A stretch of DNA of 64,000 bases from positions 4,588,001 through 4,652,000 of the forward strand of contig NC_079490.1 in assembly GCF_020520425.1 (NCBI RefSeq), written 5' to 3'. The notes beneath the pieces were generated by a model, which made no database searches, was not told where the DNA came from, and was given only the letters and a program-made list of their open reading frames with translations. Below, piece by piece: positions 41,027 through 52,634 of this stretch. Source of the stretch: Spinacia oleracea. Lineage: Eukaryota > Streptophyta > Magnoliopsida > Caryophyllales > Amaranthaceae. Position numbers and translations under genes: made by a program. Numbering within the stretch: the stretch's first letter is position 1; every line of letters begins with the position of its first letter.

Positions 41027-42240
41027 TTTTTACACCACTATTCCAAAATTTCCCCCAAATCTGGAAGAAAAGAAGTGCAAAACATCAGGGTTTACATAAC
41101 AATTCGCCATAAGCTCGGTACAATGAGCATCAAATCAATGTTATTCTATAATTTTCTTGGCCAGTAGACACATACAGGAAAAACCTTTTATTGAAAATTG
41201 TTTGAGCAAGCTATGAAAAGCAAGAAGCGGAAAATTTCAGTGTTTACTTAACCATTCGCCACGAACCCAGTATGATGAACCATAAATCAGTGTTATTATT
41301 TCAAGCTCACTCCAAATACACTACCAGGTGAATTATTTCAAGCTCCAGAACTCAAATATTTATTAAAAAAAATTGCCCAAATTCTTATTCAGTCAAACGC
41401 AAATCAATCAAACAAAACTTTATTATGCCCTTAAATTATTGCTCATTTCTACTCTGCTCAAACCAAAGAAACCAAATCAACCCCCAAAACATAGTATTTA
41501 ATTATATAAAAAAATAGAAAAAAGGAACTGGGTATAGAGTAATTAGACAAAAAGCAACACCTAAACAAAACCACTCAATAAACCCAACAGAAACATTTTG
41601 CAACAATATTTCATCATTTCAAACATCATATCAGGAAACAGAATGTATTTGAACACTTTTTGTACCGATAAAAATGCAACAAAAATATCCAAAATTCGAT
41701 ATAAAAAAACAGAAAAGTGAAGAATATAGATCGGGAAAAGAAGCCATACACTGTCGCGCTACTTGTAACTGAATAGAGAGGTATTTGAAACTGAATTCAT
41801 CCCGGAAACGAATGGGAAACGAGATTTTAATCTAATATTCACGTTTTTCCAAGCAAACTTACTAATTGTATGAAAGTTTTTCCGCCGGAAAACTGAAATT
41901 AGGTTGAAGAAGATAGGTTGAAGAGATCTTTTTTTCTTTTTTTGAAGAGAGGTTGAAGACGATATCAGTTACTCTGTATTTCACACTTGCATAGCCCATG
42001 CTACAAATTTGGGCCTGGCCCAAGTAAGACAAATGGAAATTAAATCACTATTTTTTTTATTATTATTATTTTTTAATTATTAGAATGTTTGATTTTTGGA
42101 TGGAGTTGTATATATTAGTAATTAATTAATTAAAAAATATATATATATGTGGCACAGCCTAGCTAGCCGCCCAAGCTACCAATCATTTATGATGTTTTGT
42201 AGTGTATTGGGCTTTTGGGTTTTAGGCCCAATTGTTAATC
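41027..42240. other. DPH5 upstream region and spacer
   Basis: The leader and promoter of DPH5 are expected in the first several hundred bases; a leader intron is possible. No other gene is seen. Bases 42050-42080 are a TTA/ATT-rich tract. Confidence 0.4.
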
Positions 42241-42258
42241 AATTGGGCACCCAAACAA

Positions 42259-42855
42259 TGTGTATGGTGTTGTTTGGAAATTACCATTTTCCTTTTATTT
42301 GATACACTAGAGGTCGGGTATGAGCCATTCCCACCTCCCTTTGGGAGTTTCGGTGTTTTTGAAACCCCTCATGTTGAGTGGTTTGAGGTATGGATCTAAA
42401 AATTAAAATTTCTTAAACAAACACTAGGTATGGCCGTATGAGTTTTGCTCATCCTAAACTCATATCTTATACCCAAAATACACGAACCAAACACCCCTAC
42501 AATGTGGACTTGTTGTATTGATTTTAAGTATAAATTGCTTTGTCGAATTGTCTGATATGGATAGGTGATGATATGGATAGATGAAGAATATTGCTGAGAA
42601 TTTTATGTGGTTTCTTGAATACTATGGTTAGGAAATTAGGACCGATTAGCCGTTGAAAAATCTTCCATTCTTGTAATATAAACTCAAAATGCTGAACTCC
42701 TAGAAGAAAGGCCTATTTTTGTTACAAACTAACGGTAATCCTCATCTCATGACATTATTGAAACTATATGAACAAATGATGCAACAGAAAGCCGTAATCT
42801 TTATCTCATGGCATCATTGCAACTATATGAACAATAATACAGAGTACCAATCAAG
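42259..42855. repeat. Segmental duplication, copy A
   Basis: The order of sequence from TACCATTTTCCTTTTATTTG through CACGAACCAAACACCCC to CATGGCATCATTGCAACT matches 44511-45035 with moderate divergence. Copy B abuts the NRT2 gene, so copy A is a displaced duplicate of the NRT2 downstream flank. Confidence 0.82.
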
Positions 42856-43264
42856 TAAAACTAAATTAATCTTACTAAAAAGTCCTACAACATCTACCAA
42901 AGAAATTTGAATCCAACAACATTTAGTTAACTATTTATAAATTTATTAATCAATATTTATGTATATAATAATAATTGTGCTAAATTCATTTTAAAAAAAA
43001 AATTAATATCAACATGCCAAAAGAAGAAGGTTTATTACGGAGTATCAAACTATGTAAATCAAACCGCGTGTCAGCTTCTAGGCAGAAACAAAAGAGGAGT
43101 GACAACGAAGAAGGCGTGCAATCCAATTTGCAGTACCGAGGAGGTCGATCCTGGAAAATTCGTCAGAAAGTGTGAGAAAACCGAGCAGATACTCAACGAT
43201 TGCGTCGGAAAGTCAGTCTCTCCCTCTACCTAATTATTGATTGTTCTTCCTTATTACTGAATCA

Positions 43265-43909
43265 CAGTCAAATTGATTTTGGTTTTTTGTTGTTGCTGTT
43301 GCTGTTGTATACTTGTATTGATTTGAGTATGAATTGCTTGTTCGAATTGTCTGATATGAATTGCTTACTCGAGTACTTAATTTTAATTAATTATAAGCAA
43401 TTTTAATTATTTTTTGTTGCTGTTGATGTTATATACTTGTATTGATTTGTGTATGAATTGCTTGTTCGAATTGTCTGATATGAATTGCTTACTCGAGTAC
43501 TTAATTTTAATTAATTATAAGCAATTTTAATTATTTTTTGTTGCTGTTGATGTTATATACTTGTATTGATTTGTGTATGAATTGCTTGTTCGAATTATCT
43601 GATATGAATTGCTTACCCGAGTACTTAATTTTAATTAATTATAAGCAATTTTAATTAACTTTTGTTGCTGTTGCTGTTGCTGTTATATACTTGTATTGAT
43701 TTGAGTATGAATTGCTTGTTCGAATTGTCTGATATGAATTGCTTACTCGAGTACTTAATTTCAATTAATTATAAGCAATTTCAATTAATTTTTGTTGCTG
43801 TTGCTGTTATATACTTGTATTGATTTGAGTATGAATTGCTTGTTCGAATTATCTGATATGAATTGCTTACTCGAGCACTTAATTCTAATTAATTATATGC
43901 AATTTCGAC
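43265..43909. repeat. 124-bp tandem repeat, about five copies
   Basis: The phrase ACTTGTATTGATTTG starts at 43311, 43435, 43559, 43689 and 43813, a period of 124, 124, 130 and 124. Each unit contains GAATTGCTTGTTCGAATT, a TCTGATATGAATTGCTTAC segment, TTAATTAATTATAAGCAATTT and a GTTGCTGTT tract whose length varies. Confidence 0.95.
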
Positions 43910-43912
43910 TTA

Positions 43913-44254
43913 GGCTTCGTTTAGTAGGGCGTAAAACGTTTTCATGGAAAACGATTTCCCCCTTTTCAATCATTTTACGTTGTTTGGTTGGGTAAGGGAT
44001 GGAAAACAATTTTCCATTACTCCCTCAAAGGTGGAAAACAATTTTCCATTTGAAAGGGAGGGAAACCACTTTTCCTTCTTTCCTCTTTACCTCCCTCTCC
44101 TTTCTTCCCCTCAATCTTCACCATCTTCTCCCATTTTCCTTTTAAGCTACCAAACAAAGGAAAATTAGTTTGAAATTGTATTTTCCCTTGAAAAATGTTT
44201 TCCATGGAAAATCATTTTACATTGAAAACGTATTACGCCCTACCAAACGGAGCC
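43913..44254. mobile_element. Harbinger/Tourist-like MITE, 342 bp
   Basis: Ends GGCTTCGTTTAGTAGGGCGT and mirror ACGCCCTACCAAACGGAGCC, with TTA duplicated at 43910-43912 and 44255-44257. TTTTCCATGGAAAA-type inverted arms give false frames on both strands. It sits at the end of the tandem array. Confidence 0.9.
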
Positions 44255-44429
44255 TTAATGAAATTCATTGAGGACAAAAGTCCAATTGTTAATACCAAGT
44301 AGAAGGAGTTGCAAGTTAGTTGAGAATAAATGTTCCATTTGAAAAAGAAGGGGGAGGAATACCATTATCAATTGCCAATTGGGTTGTCTAGGGCTTGCAT
44401 CATTAATTGTTGGCATTCAAAGTCTTCTA

Positions 44430-44736
44430 GGGGGGTTTGGTTCGCATGGTGGTACGAATTGGGAATGAAACCAAAATGGTATAGGGTTGGAACTTGATTC
44501 CTAATATAATGTATGTGGTGTTCTTTGGAAAATGACATTTTCCTTTTATTTGATACACTAGAGGTCGGGTATGAGTAATACCCACCTCCCTTTGGATGTT
44601 TTTTAAACCCCGCATGTTGTGGTTTTGAGTTGAGGTATGGGTTTAGAAATTAAAATTTCTTAAACAAATACTAGGTATGGGTTTTGCTCATTCTAAACTC
44701 ATACCTCATACCCAAAATACACGAACCAAACACCCC
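44430..44736. mobile_element. Terminal-inverted-repeat element within duplicated segment
   Basis: Ends GGGGGGTTTGGTTCG and mirror CGAACCAAACACCCC. Only TA-like flanks are visible, so the superfamily is unsettled. The right part is also present in duplicate copy A (to about 42498) where the left end is missing. Confidence 0.6.
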
Positions 44737-45035
44737 TACAATGTGGACTTGTTGCATTGATTTTAAGTATAAATTGCCTTGTTCCAATTGTCTGATATGA
44801 ATAGGTGAAGAATATTGCTAAGAATTTGATGGTTGGATCGATTAGCCATTGAAAAACCTTCCATTCTTGTAATATAAACTCAAACTGCTGAACTCCTAGA
44901 TGAAGGCCTATTTTTTTTACAAACTTACAGTAATCTCATCTCATGACATTATTGCAACAATATGAACAATAATACAACAGAAAGCCGTAATCTTCATCTC
45001 ATGGCATCATTGCAACTATATGAACAATAATACAA
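44511..45035. repeat. Segmental duplication, copy B (NRT2 3' flank)
   Basis: Partner of the segment at 42259-42855; see that entry. It also contains two near repeats of ATTGCAACTATATGAACAATAATAC. Confidence 0.8.
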
Positions 45036-45082
45036 CAGAAAGCCAATCATGGAGAAAGATAATTTCTGTACAGAGTGAGTAG

Positions 45083-46609
45083 CTAGACATTATTAACTGG
45101 TGTTGGTGTGCTATCTTCTTCTTCTGTAACAGAAATTACTTTCGAGCTTCTCTCATTCCGGCTGCCTTCCGCGAACTTCATGCTTACCCTATGAAGCCCT
45201 TGCTCCTGCTCTTCAGCATCCCATTCCCTCATGTAGTAGTCTTCTTCTGTGACATTTGGTTTTGGACCGCAAAACATACCGCCCCACTGTGGGAAGTTTA
45301 TGGTACCTAAGCTAAGGGTACATGCTATGATCACAATACCCATGTAAGTTAACCCGTGTTCTATTTTGAATTGTGATCCTCTAAAGAAAATCACTTGACA
45401 TATCACTGCACCCGCATTTCCACCTGCTCCAGACAATCCCGAAACCACGCCCAATGATCTTCTGGAGACAAAAGGAACGACCCCGAATGTGAGTCCTTCA
45501 GCTGCTTGAACTAAAAAGGAGAAGATCATCATAACAGCAATGGTGGAGCTTAAAGTGTTCATGCGTCCCATAACGATACACATTACACCACTTAGTGTCT
45601 GCACAGTCCACCAACCCCATAATCTACCCCTCATCCCGAACTTCTTCGCCATGAAATCGGAAAACCAACCACCGGAAGACCTGGAGAAGATGTTAACCAT
45701 CCCGAAAAGAGCACCAACAATCCCTGCTAGGTTCAGGTTCAGGTTGAATCTGTCATAGAAGTAGTAAACAACAACGTTTGTTACGGCTAGCTCAACCCCG
45801 AAACAGAACCCGTACCCTATAGCAGTAATCCAGCTCCTGTAATTTGTGACTGCATGGTATACAATCTTGGAAGCTTTGTCTTTGTGCATTGCACCAGATT
45901 TCTGCATTTGCAGGAAGTTTCCGTCAGGAAGATCCTGCCCGAAAAGCATGACTGCATAAGCCGAAAACATTTGTAGGCCGGCGGGGATGAAAAACGCCAC
46001 CCTCCACGCCGTGAACGGCGTGTCGGCCGGTGTTTTATTAAGGATAAAGCTATAAAGAAACGGCATGACTAAGTTGGCTACACCTCCGCCGAGGTTGCCC
46101 CACCCGCCCGACTGCCCGTTCGCAAGCCCGACTACTTTCGGAGAGAACATGCAACTCATCCAGTATTGGGTTGACACAAATGTAGCCAATGAAAAACCAG
46201 TGAAGAACCGCATTATGAAAAACGCTGTAGGCGAACTGGCCATTGAAGAGAGGAAAACAGCAGGGACTGTTATGAAACAGATTGTTGCAGCAGCAAGACG
46301 CGGGCCCACCATGTCACAGGCGGCACCTAAGGCGAGACGGGCGAAGATCGCCCCGGCTACCGAGCCAACACCGGCATTACCAATGTCATTGGCGGTTAGA
46401 TTGAGGTTGTCACGGATTATGGGTAAGAGAGGTGGTGCAGCGAAAGTTGATATGAAACATGTGAAGTATGTAAACCAACTCAAATGGAATGCTCTCATAT
46501 GAGGCTTTGCTACAGAGAACAGAGGAAATATCATTGCCTTGTTCTCTGTATCCACCGGTAAATCTCCGAACTTTTTTGTTTCGAACTCATCATTAACTCT
46601 AGTAACCAT
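45083..46609 (-). CDS. NRT2: High-affinity nitrate transporter, NRT2 family, 508 aa, intronless
   Basis: Single open frame with ATG at 46607-46609; an upstream in-frame GTG is not a plausible start. The cytosolic N-terminus is followed by about 12 hydrophobic segments of the major facilitator fold. The family motif DMVGPRLA follows helix 2, the nitrate signature GGWGNLGGG lies in the first half and SGAGGNAGAV in the second. The C-terminal tail is charged and serine-rich (KFAEGSRNERSSK) and probably cytosolic. Known: NRT2 proteins co-transport nitrate with protons at the root plasma membrane, usually together with NAR2/NRT3, and are induced by nitrate. No intron interrupts the frame although the paralogue at 63 kb has one. 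Confidence 0.97.
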   Translation of the reverse strand: MVTRVNDEFETKKFGDLPVDTENKAMIFPLFSVAKPHMRAFHLSWFTYFTCFISTFAAPPLLPIIRDNLNLTANDIGNAGVGSVAGAIFARLALGAACDMVGPRLAAATICFITVPAVFLSSMASSPTAFFIMRFFTGFSLATFVSTQYWMSCMFSPKVVGLANGQSGGWGNLGGGVANLVMPFLYSFILNKTPADTPFTAWRVAFFIPAGLQMFSAYAVMLFGQDLPDGNFLQMQKSGAMHKDKASKIVYHAVTNYRSWITAIGYGFCFGVELAVTNVVVYYFYDRFNLNLNLAGIVGALFGMVNIFSRSSGGWFSDFMAKKFGMRGRLWGWWTVQTLSGVMCIVMGRMNTLSSTIAVMMIFSFLVQAAEGLTFGVVPFVSRRSLGVVSGLSGAGGNAGAVICQVIFFRGSQFKIEHGLTYMGIVIIACTLSLGTINFPQWGGMFCGPKPNVTEEDYYMREWDAEEQEQGLHRVSMKFAEGSRNERSSKVISVTEEEDSTPTPVNNV

Positions 46610-46778
46610 AATGATCACGATATTAGTTAATCCGAATGATTGGGGTCGGCTAATATGCTAGTTTTTGTGGTATATGACAATGTCAAGAATTGATATTTGT
46701 TTTTGTTTTTTGTGTTGTTTAGGAAAGAAGGTATGTATGTGAGTTTGAAGATGGGAAAATGTGTTGAAGCAAGGGGAG

Positions 46779-46786
46779 CTTATATA
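46779..46786 (-). promoter_or_regulatory. TATA box of the NRT2 gene
   Basis: TATATAAG on the minus strand, about 170 bases before the ATG, implies a leader near 140 bases. Confidence 0.6.
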
Positions 46787-46799
46787 ATGGACCGTACGG

Positions 46800-48215
46800 C
46801 CGTATATTGACAGATTATGAAGATGGTGCATGATTTAGGTTAGTAAAGTACGGGAAGTACGGAATTGTAGTTTAAGAACAAGTGGTTATTACTTTAATTT
46901 AATTTTAATTTGAGTTCAGACATTGAGTCGTATTTGACAACTTATCAACACGTCGATCATGTGGATGATAATAATTATAGCTGTGATATGATATGCATAT
47001 TCGCATATCACAAACAATATAATAAATCCATGGTGTTTTGGGTAATTTAGGGCAGAAATTGTTCAATCAATTATTCAATCAATTATTCAATCATCCACCA
47101 TTCTTCATTAGGTTGAAGATAATAAAACTTATCTAATTAACGACAAATAAAATGATGTACTGCATTTTCAGTTTTCTTTCTTCTAGTTTGTACTTTGTAG
47201 GTGAAGGAGAAGGGTCTTATTGAGCCAAAACCTTGTACACGTCAACTGATCCGATCTGATTTGATCTGATCATCTGAGTTAGTTGCATTGGCAAGTTCCT
47301 TTTAAAAGTTGGTGTAGAGTAAGTAAATCCCCATCCCAAATATTGGGAATTGATTGTGTAACTTCAACGTTAAAGTGGTGTTAGGAGTAAAAGTAGCTTT
47401 TTGAGTTGCATTAGACATTTAGACGTTTGATCATTTTAGAAAGGTAATTTTGAAAAAGTTTAATTTAGAGTGTTGAAAATCCTGGTAATTTTTGAAAAAG
47501 AATTTAGAGTGTTGAACATTTAGAGTGTTGAAAATTCTGGTAATAACATTAATGTCTTAATATTGTCTAAAATTACAACTCTTATCAGCCTAAAACACTT
47601 TATGTCTATGTATTTAGTGGTTTTTTTACACATTAAACAACTACTACGTAACAACTAATTTAAAACACTTTATACACAAATAGCTAAGTCAAACCAGCTA
47701 ACAACCGCGAAAAACTCCCTCCGTTTTAAAATGGTATAGTTTCAATAAGTAGGTGTTGTAAAATAATATGGCTAGATGACTCACCATATATATTAAACGC
47801 TTTCACACTCTTCTTTTTTTCCCACTTTGTTTTCAACGTTTCACCTTAATCTATTTTTATATTCACTTTTTATTCATAACTTTCTACTCAACATATTTTG
47901 TTATTTTTCTTTTCTTACACTACTTCCCTCAACCTTTTTTTTTTTTTACGGTATATTATTCTTTTCTTATAACATTTCACTTTTCCAATACTTATTTCTT
48001 ATTTTCCGATCATTTATCTTGGTTTTTATAATTTTTGTAAGCGTCCTCGTTATTTCGAATCGGATGAAGTACATACCAAAAACGGCCGGATATTACTTAT
48101 TACTACGTGGTGTCAACGTGGTATGAGGTGTAGCGCATGATATTATGATGATGTTCCTGATACAAAGGATCTAGTGTATGACAAAGGGCATAAGTCATAG
48201 ATCGAGTGAATTGAA
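46800..48215. other. NRT2 upstream region
   Basis: Expected promoter region. It contains an inverted TGATATGC..GCATATCA pair (about 46986-47010) and short repeats such as TTAGAGTGTTGAA three times near 47465-47530. A lone CTCCCTCCGTTTTAAAATGG at 47716 looks like one end of a decayed Stowaway. No gene seen. Confidence 0.45.
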
Positions 48216-48224
48216 ATAAAATAA

Positions 48225-48566
48225 CGAAAATGATAAAGGTCGCAACATGCGACCTTTAAGCCGTGTCACAATGATGACATGACATGCTTATGTGTCATGA
48301 TTTAAAATGGAAACTAAAATATTTAACTTATATAATCTATTATACATGTTACAAAAAAATGTAGGAAAATCTTAATATTCTAATTTGTTTCCTTCTTTAT
48401 ATCGATTACCTTATTTACATATTTTCATAGTAAAAATATTACATTGATAGTAAAAATATTATGATAATGCATAGTCTATGTGGCGCCTATATGTACCCAT
48501 TAAACTCTGACACGTAAGATTGCGACAATTAAATGTCGTTGTAACTTGCGACCTTTATCATCATCC
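48225..48566 (-). mobile_element. 342-bp Mutator-type MITE, copy 2
   Basis: In opposite orientation to copies 1 and 3. A perfect 9-bp duplication ATAAAATAA lies at 48216-48224 and 48567-48575. The ends read CGAAAATGATAAAGGTCGCA and GCGACCTTTATCATCATCC. Confidence 0.94.
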
Positions 48567-48942
48567 ATAAAATAAACCTTTAAAAGTCAAGAAATTGCGC
48601 AATTAATGAACAAAGTACGGAGTAATTAAAGCAATAACCTTGCTTTGCGTTGGAACAATCAAGTTAGTGAAGATAAGTGCAGTCAAATAAAACAAACAAA
48701 AGAAAAACTCGTATGAAAACGTTTTAATTAAGCAATAACCGAAACGCTGGCCGTATATCCTACTTCGGTTATAGCTTAATATGGAAATAACATAAACATA
48801 ATACAAGTTTTTTCGAGATTTGAACCATGTGATCTCCGATAATTTTCTATGTACTACCGGTGATACTTTGTGAATAATACAATCTATACGTTCGATGATT
48901 TTCTATTACAACCGGTGATACTTTGTGAATCGGAAACTAAAG

Positions 48943-49870
48943 ATGGACATGTGTTGGGTCGTCGTGTCCAGAATGAACTAAGGGAAAGTAATGTTATGTC
49001 GGGCTAGTGCCTTTCATCCCTAATTGAGGCCCGTGCATAGCATTGTCACGTGTTAGGCCGGATCACGCTCGTGCCGTGTAGCGGACTCCCTTACTAATTT
49101 TCAAATCTTTTTATGTTAAGTGTTTTTAAAAAATAAGTGTGCCGAAGTTCGTGTTGAAGTCGTGCCAAGTATCTACAATGACGATGTTCATGCACGGCTC
49201 ATGGCCCATCAACATATATACTTTCGGGTTTACAATGGGCTCGTGTCGTGTTTGGGGGACACGAGCCGAACCGAGCCGAACTCTAATAGGCTCGGCTTGG
49301 TATGGTTATTTTTTTCTTGAGTTCGAACTCGCGCTCGAACTTACCTCGAGCCGAACCGAGCAAGGTTTGATAAGAATTCTTCGAGTTCGAGCCGAGTTTC
49401 GAGCTTGTTCGAGCCTCTACTCGATAAACTGATCTGATAAACCATATTATACCAACAAATACAATAATATTACTAGTAATTTTCTTAAACTAACATTAAA
49501 ATAGTATTTTTCTTGGATAAGTTATGTAAAATATTATTCTTATTTATCATTTAATTGATAGTTTGGACAATGGTATTAAACGATATATAAATATCTCATA
49601 AATATGCATTATTATTCTTAAATTAACGAGCTAGCGAGCTTTCAAGCCGAACACCATTGAGTTTGAGTTTGGTTCGTTTAGTTATCTAGTACCATAAATT
49701 TAAGCTCAAGCTTGGTTCATTTACAAGCGAATCGAGCTCGAGCTAGCCGAATTTCTATCGGACCGATTCCGAACTGTACGTTCACGAACAATTCTGTTCG
49801 TGTCCACCCCTAGTCGTGCCGAGCTTGAACAACTCGCATGTTGGCCCGACTGATGCCCGGCGGCCAAACA
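48943..49870. mobile_element. hAT-type remnant with a second hAT element nested inside
   Basis: The outer left end CTAAAGATGGACATGTG resembles the termini of the element at 7365; its right end is not clear. The inner element (about 49253-49812) ends TGTCCACCCCTA and begins near TGGGGGACACGAGCC. It is flanked by GTCGTGTT and GTCGTGCC (49245-49252; 49813-49820). The inner part is rich in GAGCCGAACCGAGC phrases like the element at 6081. Confidence 0.6.
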
Positions 49871-50235
49871 ACATCAGTTAAGTCCTGGAATAACATTGAT
49901 GTTGTAAGATACAAGCGTTTATCATCTGATTAACTACGCTACCGCTTCGCGTTCTCGTATATAGTGTTGGATCTGTAATTAAGTTAACAGAGAGAGTATA
50001 ATTAAGGAAGCGTGTGATAATGTTAATTAGCATGACTAATGACTGTCTTATGAGGAATTAATTAGCATGACTAATTATGTAAATTAGTATAATTAATGTA
50101 CACAATTTCGAAGAAAGTAGATCACAACAAGTTGCTACATTACTACTCCAAAATTGATAAATATTGATAAATATACGGTCATTGACTTGCATAAATATCT
50201 TCAAAATGTTTGTCATTTGATTAAATCATATAATC
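49871..50235. other. AT-rich spacer
   Basis: Short direct repeats of AATTAGCATGACTAAT occur at about 50024 and 50059. No gene. Confidence 0.4.
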
Positions 50236-50281
50236 GTCGTTCTCTTTATGTTTGGTATTTTACACGTTTTTTAACGATTAA

Positions 50282-50618
50282 CTAGTTTCTGATCCCGGGC
50301 GATGTCCCGGGTCATTACATGAAAAATCATATTTATTCCATTACATACAAGGAACGTGATTAAATGCTTATATTATTTTTCTTTTTGACTATTTTGTCAT
50401 TTGTTATATTTTGTTTGGAAAGAAAGAAATCAAACATGACATATAGCTTGGTGGATAAGTCTTTATTGTTTGAAACCTGAGGTCAACATAAACAATATTT
50501 CTGTTTTTTTAATTGTATGTAAATGCATGGAGTACCACCCTCTAATTAAGAAGGAAGAGGGAGAGCGTCACGTGGAAGATGAACATGATTGTAAACGCCT
50601 TTTAATATATAGTATAGA
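50282..50618 (-). mobile_element. Non-autonomous Helitron, 337 bp
   Basis: Read on the minus strand it begins TCTATACTATATATTAAAAGG and ends CTAG. The 3' end is preceded by a CCCGGGACATCGCCCGGG hairpin a few bases upstream. It is inserted between A and T with no target duplication. All three are Helitron hallmarks. There is no Rep/helicase. Confidence 0.85.
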
Positions 50619-50799
50619 TTAATGTGCATTGAGATTTTTCTGTTTTTTTAATTTAAACAAGCATTTATTTATAATGTTTTCACTTTTATTAAAATTCTGA
50701 TATTGGGAAAATGAAAAAAATACAATTGAAAAGTGTAAGAGATTAAATGACCCACTGAATTTAATTGGTTAAAATAATCATTAGACACAAATTTTGATG

Positions 50800-51153
50800 C
50801 TCCCTCCGTCTCTTTTTGTTCTTTACGTTTGGTATTTTTCACGCGTTTTAACGATTAATTAATTTTCATCGAGATTCCTCAATTTTTTTATTAAAACAAG
50901 ATAAATTACGTTTATTTATAATATTTTCACTTTTATCAAAATTCTGATATTGAGAAATGAGAAAAATTTAATGTCCCAATGGAAAAGTGTGAGAGATAAA
51001 ATGACCCAATGAATTTAATTGGTTAGAACAATAATTGGACACAAATTTTGATAGAATACTAAGTCATTTATGTGATAATATAAAAGGAAATGTAAAGAAC
51101 ATTTTAAAATACTCAAAAAGGAAAACGTAAAGAACAAAAAGAGACGGAGGAAG
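50800..51153. mobile_element. Stowaway-like MITE, 354 bp, younger nested copy
   Basis: Ends CTCCCTCCGTCTCTTTTTGT and mirror AAAGAGACGGAGGAAG. TA lies on the right (51154-51155); the left is TG, probably a mutated TA. Same length as the copy at 16424. Confidence 0.9.
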
Positions 51154-51604
51154 TAGAATATTAAAACATTTTATGTGATAATATAAAAGTTAATGTAAAA
51201 AACATTTTGAAACACACAAAAAGAAAAACGTAAAAAATAAAAACAAACTGAATGAGTAATATTTATAAATATACGGTTATTGACTTGCATGCATAAATAT
51301 CTTCAATTCAAAATGTTTGTCATTTGATAAAATCATGTAAAACCGTCGTTATGTGCGTAACGTAGTACGGTACTAGTTAAGTACGGAGTAGTTGTGTTGT
51401 TGTTATCGAAATAACATCTCCACCATCATATATTTGACTCATTTTTTTTTATACTTGGATTAAACCTTTGCTTTGAGTTAAAACAAAATACCATTCCAAG
51501 TAAAGAGAACTAGAGAAGTGCATGGAGTTATTTATCAATAACTTATATGTATGTTATTTATCACTTCATTGAATGATCTAATTAAATAACTTATATATGT
51601 ACGT

Positions 51605-51740
51605 TATTGTATTAGCCTAGTGGTTAAAATTAAAGGCTTATGTACAATATGTCACGTATTTGAATCCCTCTCTCATTTGAAATTGCATTGTGTTATCGTA
51701 ATTCGCACCATATCTTTTACATGAAACATAGCTAAAAATT
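51605..51740 (+). mobile_element. Possible tRNA-derived SINE fragment
   Basis: TTAGCCTAGTGGTTAAA (A-box-like) is followed by GTATTTGAATCCC (B-box-like) at tRNA-like spacing. Ends not defined. Confidence 0.5.
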
Positions 51741-51840
51741 AGCCCTAGCTATGTAGTACCTTCATCATAGTTTTTAAAATGTGGTAAGGAGAAATGTTAT
51801 GTTAATTCCATGAGTCAACATCTCTCTCACTACTTAATAA

Positions 51841-52100
51841 GGCTATATTCTGTTGGACTTATTTTGACTTATTTCATACAAAATAAGTTTAGATATACAA
51901 GTTCAGATAAGTTCAGTTAAGTCCAGATAAGTTCGGAAGAAATAAGTTTTTTTCAAACATTTCTGCACACAAATAAGTTTATTTCAGACAACATAAGTTT
52001 TTTCAGATAAAATAAGTTCAGTTAAATTCATATAAGTTATGTTAAGTTCATAATTCAGATAATATATGTTCAGTCAAAATAAGTCGAATAAAACGGAGCC
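51841..52100. mobile_element. Harbinger/Tourist-like MITE, 260 bp
   Basis: Ends GGCTATATTCTGTTGGACTT and mirror AAGTCGAATAAAACGGAGCC, with TAA at 51838-51840 and 52101-52103. The interior repeats ATAAGTTCAGTTAAGTTCA. Confidence 0.85.
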
Positions 52101-52103
52101 TAA

Positions 52104-52632
52104 ATTGGCTTACATTGAGCTACAACGGAGAGGTAAAGATTTGAAATTACCATCCTAGTATAAAATTATAGAACGGAGCCTAAAGTGGCTTCCTTTTTGC
52201 TACCGCCCAATACCAATTCAAGATTAAGACCTTGTTCTTTAAGATGAATATTGAATTGAACTGGATTGAAAAGTCTTGAAATTCAACAAAAAAGATCGAA
52301 CAGGGCCTGAACTGATTGCTGGAATATAATACTTCATTTATTTCCCAAATATTGCATCATGTAAATAAGATCTCACCTGACTATATGAAAGATGACTGCA
52401 TACGAACAAAAAACTAAAACAATAGCCTTACATTGAACTTTACATAACCATAAAATAGAAAGAACTAAAAGTTTGATTAATTGGTAGCTCGATGTATAAT
52501 TGAGAAGAAGTTGGTCAACAATTTTACAAAAGTCCTCATAATGATGTTTGTATTTGAATAATTTGATGATAGAGAGAAAATGAAGTTAGGTGTACGGAGA
52601 AATTGGTGATGAATTGAGTAACGACAATTAAC
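52104..52632. other. AT-rich spacer
   Basis: A second GAACGGAGCCTAAAGTGGC at 52172 repeats the edge of the preceding MITE. No gene. Confidence 0.4.
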
Positions 52633-52634
52633 TA

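Larger units (their letters stand above)
50236..51256. mobile_element. Old copy of the 354-bp Stowaway-like MITE, split by two insertions
   Basis: Its pieces 50236-50281, 50619-50799 and 51154-51256 line up in order with the family copies at 16424 and 50800, with more divergence. The gaps are filled by a Helitron and by a younger copy of the same MITE. Confidence 0.8.

Noticed and set aside
46065-46502. 145-codon frame antisense to NRT2
   Set aside because: Mirror of GC-rich NRT2 coding sequence; no independent support.
46610-46618. Extension of the NRT2 frame to 46618
   Set aside because: The codon there is GTG. The ATG three codons later fits the family start.
47716-48075. Stowaway-like MITE beginning CTCCCTCCGTTTTAAAATGG
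   Set aside because: Only one end is clear; the candidate right end near GATGAAGTA does not pair well.
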